From T1Sed10-7 sp046540855 (lineage in GTDB: Bacteria > Actinomycetota > Nitriliruptoria > Nitriliruptorales > Nitriliruptoraceae): a DNA stretch of 10,079 bases. Of this stretch, positions 7,342 through 10,079 are shown one piece after another. A program made the translations under genes and the position numbers. How positions within the stretch are numbered: the first letter of the stretch is position 1; each line of letters starts with the position of its first letter. The DNA lies in the NCBI GenBank assembly GCA_046540855.1, contig JBKHEJ010000097.1, forward strand, positions 1 through 10,079, given 5' to 3'. Below the pieces are notes generated by a model that was given only the letters and a program-made list of their open reading frames with translations, had not been told where the DNA came from and made no database searches.

Positions 7342-8273
7342 GGCGCGTCCCCGTCCGGCTCCTCGGCGGTGTCGGTCCCCTCCTCGAGCAGCGGCGGGAC
7401 GGGTGGCCGCGTGAAGTCCAGACCCTCGGTGTCCTCGAAGGGCGGGATCGGGTCGATGCCGGTGCTGAACACGACCACGACGTGGTGCAGGCGGGTGAAG
7501 TCGACGTAGGGGTTGACCTCGACCTCCTGCACGAGCGGCGAGGCGTCCTCCCGGGTGGCCGAGACGGTGCCGATGGGGATCCCGGCCGGGAACACCCCGC
7601 CCTGGAAGCTCGAGGTCACGATCGGCTCGCCCTCGTCGATCGTGGCGAGCGGGTCGAGGAGCCGGAAGACCAGCGGGTCCCCACCGCGACCGTCGATCAC
7701 GCCGACCTCACCGGAGGTGGCGCTGCGCGCCGCGGCGGAGAAGGTCGGGTCGATCGTCAGCAGCACGCGGGATGCCGCAGGGGTGACCTGGATCACCCGT
7801 CCGACGAGCCCGTCCCCGTCGAGCACGGGCATGCCCCGCTCCACCCCGTCGTCCGTCCCGACGTCGATCGTGACGGTCCACTCGAAGTTGGAGGGCGCGA
7901 GCGCCACGACGCGCGCGGTGACCGTGTCCAGCTCGGTCCGGTCGGCGATGTCGAGCAGGTCCCTGAGCTCCGCGTTCTCGCGCTCGAGATCCTCCGCGAC
8001 CCGCCGGCGTTCCTCGAGCGCCTCGACGCGCTCGCGCAGCTCGCGGTTCTCGGCCCGCGTCGCCACGAGGTCGCGCAGGAGGGTCGCGCCGTCCCCGAAG
8101 GGCCGCAGCAGCCGGTCGATGCCGTCCTGCACCGGCCGCAGCACGCTGGTCGCCACCGAGCGTGCGGCGGCGAGGGGGCTGTCGTCGCCACCTCGGAAGT
8201 CGATCGTGACGAGCGCGATCGCCGCGGCGACGAGCAGCGCGAGCAGGATCCGCGCCCGTCGTCGCTGGAACAC
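7338..8273 (-). CDS. mreC: Rod shape-determining protein MreC
   Basis: A 311-residue bitopic protein that forms an extracytoplasmic scaffold and is thought to activate PBP2/RodA. After a basic start (FQRRRAR) there is one membrane segment at about residues 9-26, an alpha-helical coiled coil at 62-108 rich in Glu, Arg and Leu (AENRELRERVEALEERRR), and the beta-sandwich domain at about 118-270 (DVGTDDGVERGMPVLDGDGLVGRV at its start, split here only by its length limit). From 275 on the tail is acidic and Pro-rich and looks disordered. Two GTG codons compete, 8279 and 8273. The second is chosen because GAGGTGG (8281-8287) lies seven bases before it, while it would almost touch the first. The gene follows mreB by 64 bases that include a perfect hairpin, and it overlaps mreD by four bases. 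Confidence 0.93.
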   Translation of the reverse strand: MFQRRRARILLALLVAAAIALVTIDFRGGDDSPLAAARSVATSVLRPVQDGIDRLLRPFGDGATLLRDLVATRAENRELRERVEALEERRRVAEDLERENAELRDLLDIADRTELDTVTARVVALAPSNFEWTVTIDVGTDDGVERGMPVLDGDGLVGRVIQVTPAASRVLLTIDPTFSAAARSATSGEVGVIDGRGGDPLVFRLLDPLATIDEGEPIVTSSFQGGVFPAGIPIGTVSATREDASPLVQEVEVNPYVDFTRLHHVVVVFSTGIDPIPPFEDTEGLDFTRPPVPPLLEEGTDTAEEPDGDAP

Positions 8274-8280
8274 CGTCACC

Positions 8281-8287
8281 CCACCTC
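8281..8287 (-). promoter_or_regulatory. Ribosome binding site that decides the mreC start
   Basis: GAGGTGG lies seven bases upstream of the GTG at 8273 and only one base from the GTG at 8279. The spacing favours 8273. Confidence 0.55.
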
Positions 8288-8293
8288 GGTCGG

Positions 8294-8311
8294 CGCGTGG
8301 GGGCCCACGCG
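8294..8311 (-). other. Perfect hairpin in the mreB-mreC gap
   Basis: CGCGTGGG at 8294-8301 and CCCACGCG at 8304-8311 are exact complements, giving an 8-base stem, or 7 bases with a 4-base loop. It ends just before the mreC ribosome site (8281-8287). No U-run follows, so it is unlikely to be a full intrinsic terminator. It could block 3' decay of mreB mRNA or reduce mreC translation; both roles are inference. Confidence 0.5.
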
Positions 8312-8337
8312 GGCGGCCAGGGCCGGCCGGGTGCCGG

Positions 8338-9381
8338 TCAGTGGCGGGAGGAGGAGACGAGCACCTTCTTGAGGGCCTCGAACTCCTCCAGGCACTTGCC
8401 CGACCCGATGGCGACCGACGACAGCGGGTTCTCGGTGACGTGGATCGGCATCCCCGTCTCGTGCTTGAGGCGCTCGTCGAGGCCCTTGAGCATGCCCCCG
8501 CCACCGGTCAGCACGATGCCCTTGTCCATGATGTCGGCTGCGAGCTCCGGCGGGGTCTTGTCGAGCGTGTTCTTGACCGCGTCGACGATGGCGTTCACCG
8601 GCTCCTCGATCGCGCGACGGATCTCGTCGGCGGAGACGATGATCGTCTTGGGCAGCCCGGAGACCAGGTCCCGACCGCGGATCTCCGCGTGCGGCTCGTC
8701 CGAGAGCGGGAACGCGCTCCCGACGGCCATCTTGATCTCCTCGGCGGTGCGCTCGCCGAGCATCAGCGAGTACTCCTTCTTGACGTAGCCGATGATCGAC
8801 TCATCGAGCTCGTCCCCGCCGATGCGGATCGACTGCGAGGTCACGATGCCACCGAGGGAGATGACCGCCACCTCGGTGGTGCCGCCGCCGATGTCGACGA
8901 CCATGTTGCCGGCCGGCTCGTGGACGGGCAGCCCGGCGCCGATCGCAGCCGCCATCGGCTCCTCGATGATGTAGGCCGCGCGGGCGCCGGCCTGCATCGA
9001 GGCCTCCTCGACGGCCCGCTGCTCCACGCCGGTGATGCCGGACGGGACGCACACCACCACGCGAGGCTTCGCCAGGAAGCGGCGCTTGTGCACGGCCTGG
9101 ATGAAGTAGCGCAGCATCTTCTCGGTGACGTCGAAGTCGGCGATGACACCGTCCTTCAGCGGCCGGATGGCCATGATGTGGCCGGGGGTGCGGCCGATCA
9201 TGCGCTTGGCCTCGGAGCCGACCGAGAGGATGTGGCCGGTCTTGGTGTTGATCGCGACCACGGAGGGCTCGTTCAGCACGATGCCACGGCCCCGCACGTA
9301 GACGAGCGTGTTCGCCGTGCCGAGGTCGACGGCCATGTCCCGACCGAGGAACTGGAGGGAGTTACCGAGGTTCGCAGCCAC
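8338..9381 (-). CDS. mreB: Rod shape-determining actin homologue MreB
   Basis: A 347-residue actin-fold ATPase, close to the usual MreB length. It forms short filaments on the inner face of the membrane and orients the lateral wall machinery. The three nucleotide-site motifs are present: phosphate 1 DLGTANT (19-25), phosphate 2 DIGGGTTE (163-170) and the adenosine motif GIVLTGGGGML (288-298). GRDMAVDLGTANTLVYVRG, VVVCVPSGITGVE and IIEEPMAAAIGAGLPVHE closely follow actinobacterial MreB. The hydrophobic NSLQFLG near the N-terminus may help membrane contact. The GTG at 9381 is chosen because family homology begins right after it. The ribosome site is weak (an AGG about ten bases upstream). The frame stays open to 9522, but the added residues are not MreB-like. 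The gene heads the mre cluster after a 223-base gap from radC. Confidence 0.97.
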   Translation of the reverse strand: MAANLGNSLQFLGRDMAVDLGTANTLVYVRGRGIVLNEPSVVAINTKTGHILSVGSEAKRMIGRTPGHIMAIRPLKDGVIADFDVTEKMLRYFIQAVHKRRFLAKPRVVVCVPSGITGVEQRAVEEASMQAGARAAYIIEEPMAAAIGAGLPVHEPAGNMVVDIGGGTTEVAVISLGGIVTSQSIRIGGDELDESIIGYVKKEYSLMLGERTAEEIKMAVGSAFPLSDEPHAEIRGRDLVSGLPKTIIVSADEIRRAIEEPVNAIVDAVKNTLDKTPPELAADIMDKGIVLTGGGGMLKGLDERLKHETGMPIHVTENPLSSVAIGSGKCLEEFEALKKVLVSSSRH

Positions 9382-9405
9382 AGGAGGACCTGCCGTTCGA
9401 GAAGG

Positions 9406-9422
9406 ACGCGTCGCGCACGCGT
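9406..9422. repeat. Paired ACGCGT palindromes in the mreB leader
   Basis: Two identical 6-base palindromes (9406-9411 and 9417-9422) are separated by CGCGC, so their start points are 11 bases apart, about one helical turn. They lie 25-41 bases upstream of the mreB GTG. They could be an operator for a dimeric protein or a chance product of GC-rich sequence. Confidence 0.35.
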
Positions 9423-9448
9423 GGTGGGAGCGGGGAGAGAGCGCACCG

Positions 9449-9466
9449 CAGCACCCTTCGGTGCCG
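9449..9466 (-). other. Hairpin in the mreB leader
   Basis: GCACC (9451-9455) and GGTGC (9460-9464) form a perfect 5-base stem with a 4-base loop; on the transcript it extends by one G-U and one C-G pair. It lies about 70 bases upstream of the mreB start and just below a candidate -10 element. There is no U-run, so it is a leader element if it is anything. Confidence 0.35.
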
Positions 9467-9487
9467 TCCGCACCCCGCCAGCGCCAG

Positions 9488-9493
9488 AGGCTA
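9488..9493 (-). promoter_or_regulatory. Candidate -10 element of the mreB promoter
   Basis: TAGCCT on the minus strand, preceded by TGG, fits TAnnnT and lies about 107 bases before the mreB GTG. No good -35 hexamer stands 16-18 bases upstream; a TTGCCG is present but 23 bases away. The 223-base gap between radC and mreB makes a promoter here plausible. Confidence 0.25.
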
Positions 9494-9604
9494 CCAGCCA
9501 CGCTCCACCGAGCGGGCGGCAACGGTCACCGCTCGTTCGGCCCGTTGTCCGGTCCGCCCCGGCCGCCGGTCGTGCCGCCGCCCGGCCGCCGCCCCGCGGT
9601 GCGC

Positions 9605-10079
9605 TCAGAGGATGCCGCGTCGCGCCAGGCTGACCCAGCGGGTGCCCCCGACGACGAGGTGGTCGAGGACCTCGACGCCCACGAGCTCACCGGCGCGGAC
9701 CAACCGGCGCGTCACCTGCTCGTCGTCGCGGGAGGGCTCGGGGTCCCCCGAGGGGTGGTTGTGGGCCAGCACGAGCGCCGCGGCGTTGTGGAGCAGAGCG
9801 TCGCGGAGGATCTCCCGCGGCGCCATGAAGGTCCGGTCCAGGCTGCCGATGCTGCTCGTCACGACCGCCAGCAGCCGGTGCTTGGTGTCGACCACGGCGC
9901 TCAGGCACCGCTCCCGGTCCGCCCCGACCAGCGCCGGCACCAGCACCTCGGCGGCCGCCTCGGGGCTGGTCAGCGCGGGCCGCTCGCGGGGCGCGGCGGG
10001 GATCCACCTCACCGCCCGGCACGTCGGGCAGCCCGCGCTGGAGGCCACGGCCGCCACGGTGACCTCGCCCACCGCCGGC
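9605..10079 (-). CDS. radC: RadC-family JAB/JAMM protein, 5' end probably beyond window
   Basis: The visible part is the whole RadC-type JAB (MPN+) domain. It has the metal-binding HNHPSGDPEPSRDD motif, with the two His, the Ser and the last Asp spaced as in JAMM metalloproteases, plus VVDTKHRLL, APREILRDAL and VLDHLVVGG, all typical of RadC. The old link of RadC to DNA repair is doubtful and its real role is unknown. The frame is open to the right edge. A GTG at 10072 would give 155 residues, well short of the usual 220 or so. AVGEVTVAAV just inside the edge resembles the end of the helix-hairpin-helix that precedes the domain in full-length RadC, so a longer gene is more likely. Where RadC usually has ELGRR, this protein has CPTCRAVRW. 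radC next to mreB is a known arrangement, for example in Bacillus. Confidence 0.88.
   Translation of the reverse strand, partial: PAVGEVTVAAVASSAGCPTCRAVRWIPAAPRERPALTSPEAAAEVLVPALVGADRERCLSAVVDTKHRLLAVVTSSIGSLDRTFMAPREILRDALLHNAAALVLAHNHPSGDPEPSRDDEQVTRRLVRAGELVGVEVLDHLVVGGTRWVSLARRGIL

Noticed and set aside
9382..9522. A longer MreB starting at 9522
   Set aside because: The added residues do not resemble MreB, and the family N-terminus begins directly after the GTG at 9381.
9541..9604. GGCC/CCGG-rich sequence after radC as a terminator
   Set aside because: Many overlapping short pairings are possible, but there is no single clear stem and no U-run.
7513..9633. A 706-residue open frame on the plus strand
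   Set aside because: It lies opposite mreB and mreC and runs through the leader between mreB and radC; the product is low-complexity and unlike any family I know.

Overview
The window is a very high-GC stretch (roughly 70% by eye) read entirely from the minus strand. It carries the elongation (rod-shape) gene cluster of a high-GC actinobacterium-like organism. MreB resembles actinobacterial MreB proteins as I remember them, seven of nine genes start with GTG by my start choices, and every visible stop is TGA. The exact class cannot be fixed; a deep actinobacterial line is more likely than Streptomyces, because mrdA and rodA lead straight into a radical SAM pair and an Arg-rich RNase E/G-like start. 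That placement is inference.

In transcription order, from the right edge to the left: a radC-type JAB/JAMM gene running off the right edge (9605-10079); a 223-base leader and then mreB (8338-9381); mreC (7338-8273); mreD (6829-7341), overlapping mreC by 4 bases; mrdA/PBP2 (4696-6756); rodA (3493-4671) with a near-perfect ribosome binding site; a second gap of 223 bases (3270-3492); a TIGR03960-type radical SAM gene (1203-3269); its small partner, a TIGR03936/DUF2344-type gene (440-1186); and the disordered Arg- and Ser/Arg-rich N-terminus of what is probably RNase E/G (rne), cut by the left edge (1-421).

The central genes work together. MreB filaments under the membrane, with MreC and MreD, position and activate the RodA glycosyltransferase and the PBP2 transpeptidase, which build the lateral cell wall. 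The last three genes are a second conserved block. The radical SAM enzyme and its partner have no function known to me, and their place beside RNase E/G suggests a role around RNA or ribosomes. The 3270-3492 gap may carry a separate promoter and a structured leader for this block.

There is no RNA gene, insertion sequence, phage gene or CRISPR array, and no stretch over 300 bases without a gene. I do not see a clearly new system. The best second-look items are the radical SAM/DUF2344/RNase E module, a cysteine-bearing loop in PBP2, hairpins in the mreB leader and in the mreB-mreC gap, and a 15-base tandem repeat in the RNase E-like gene.
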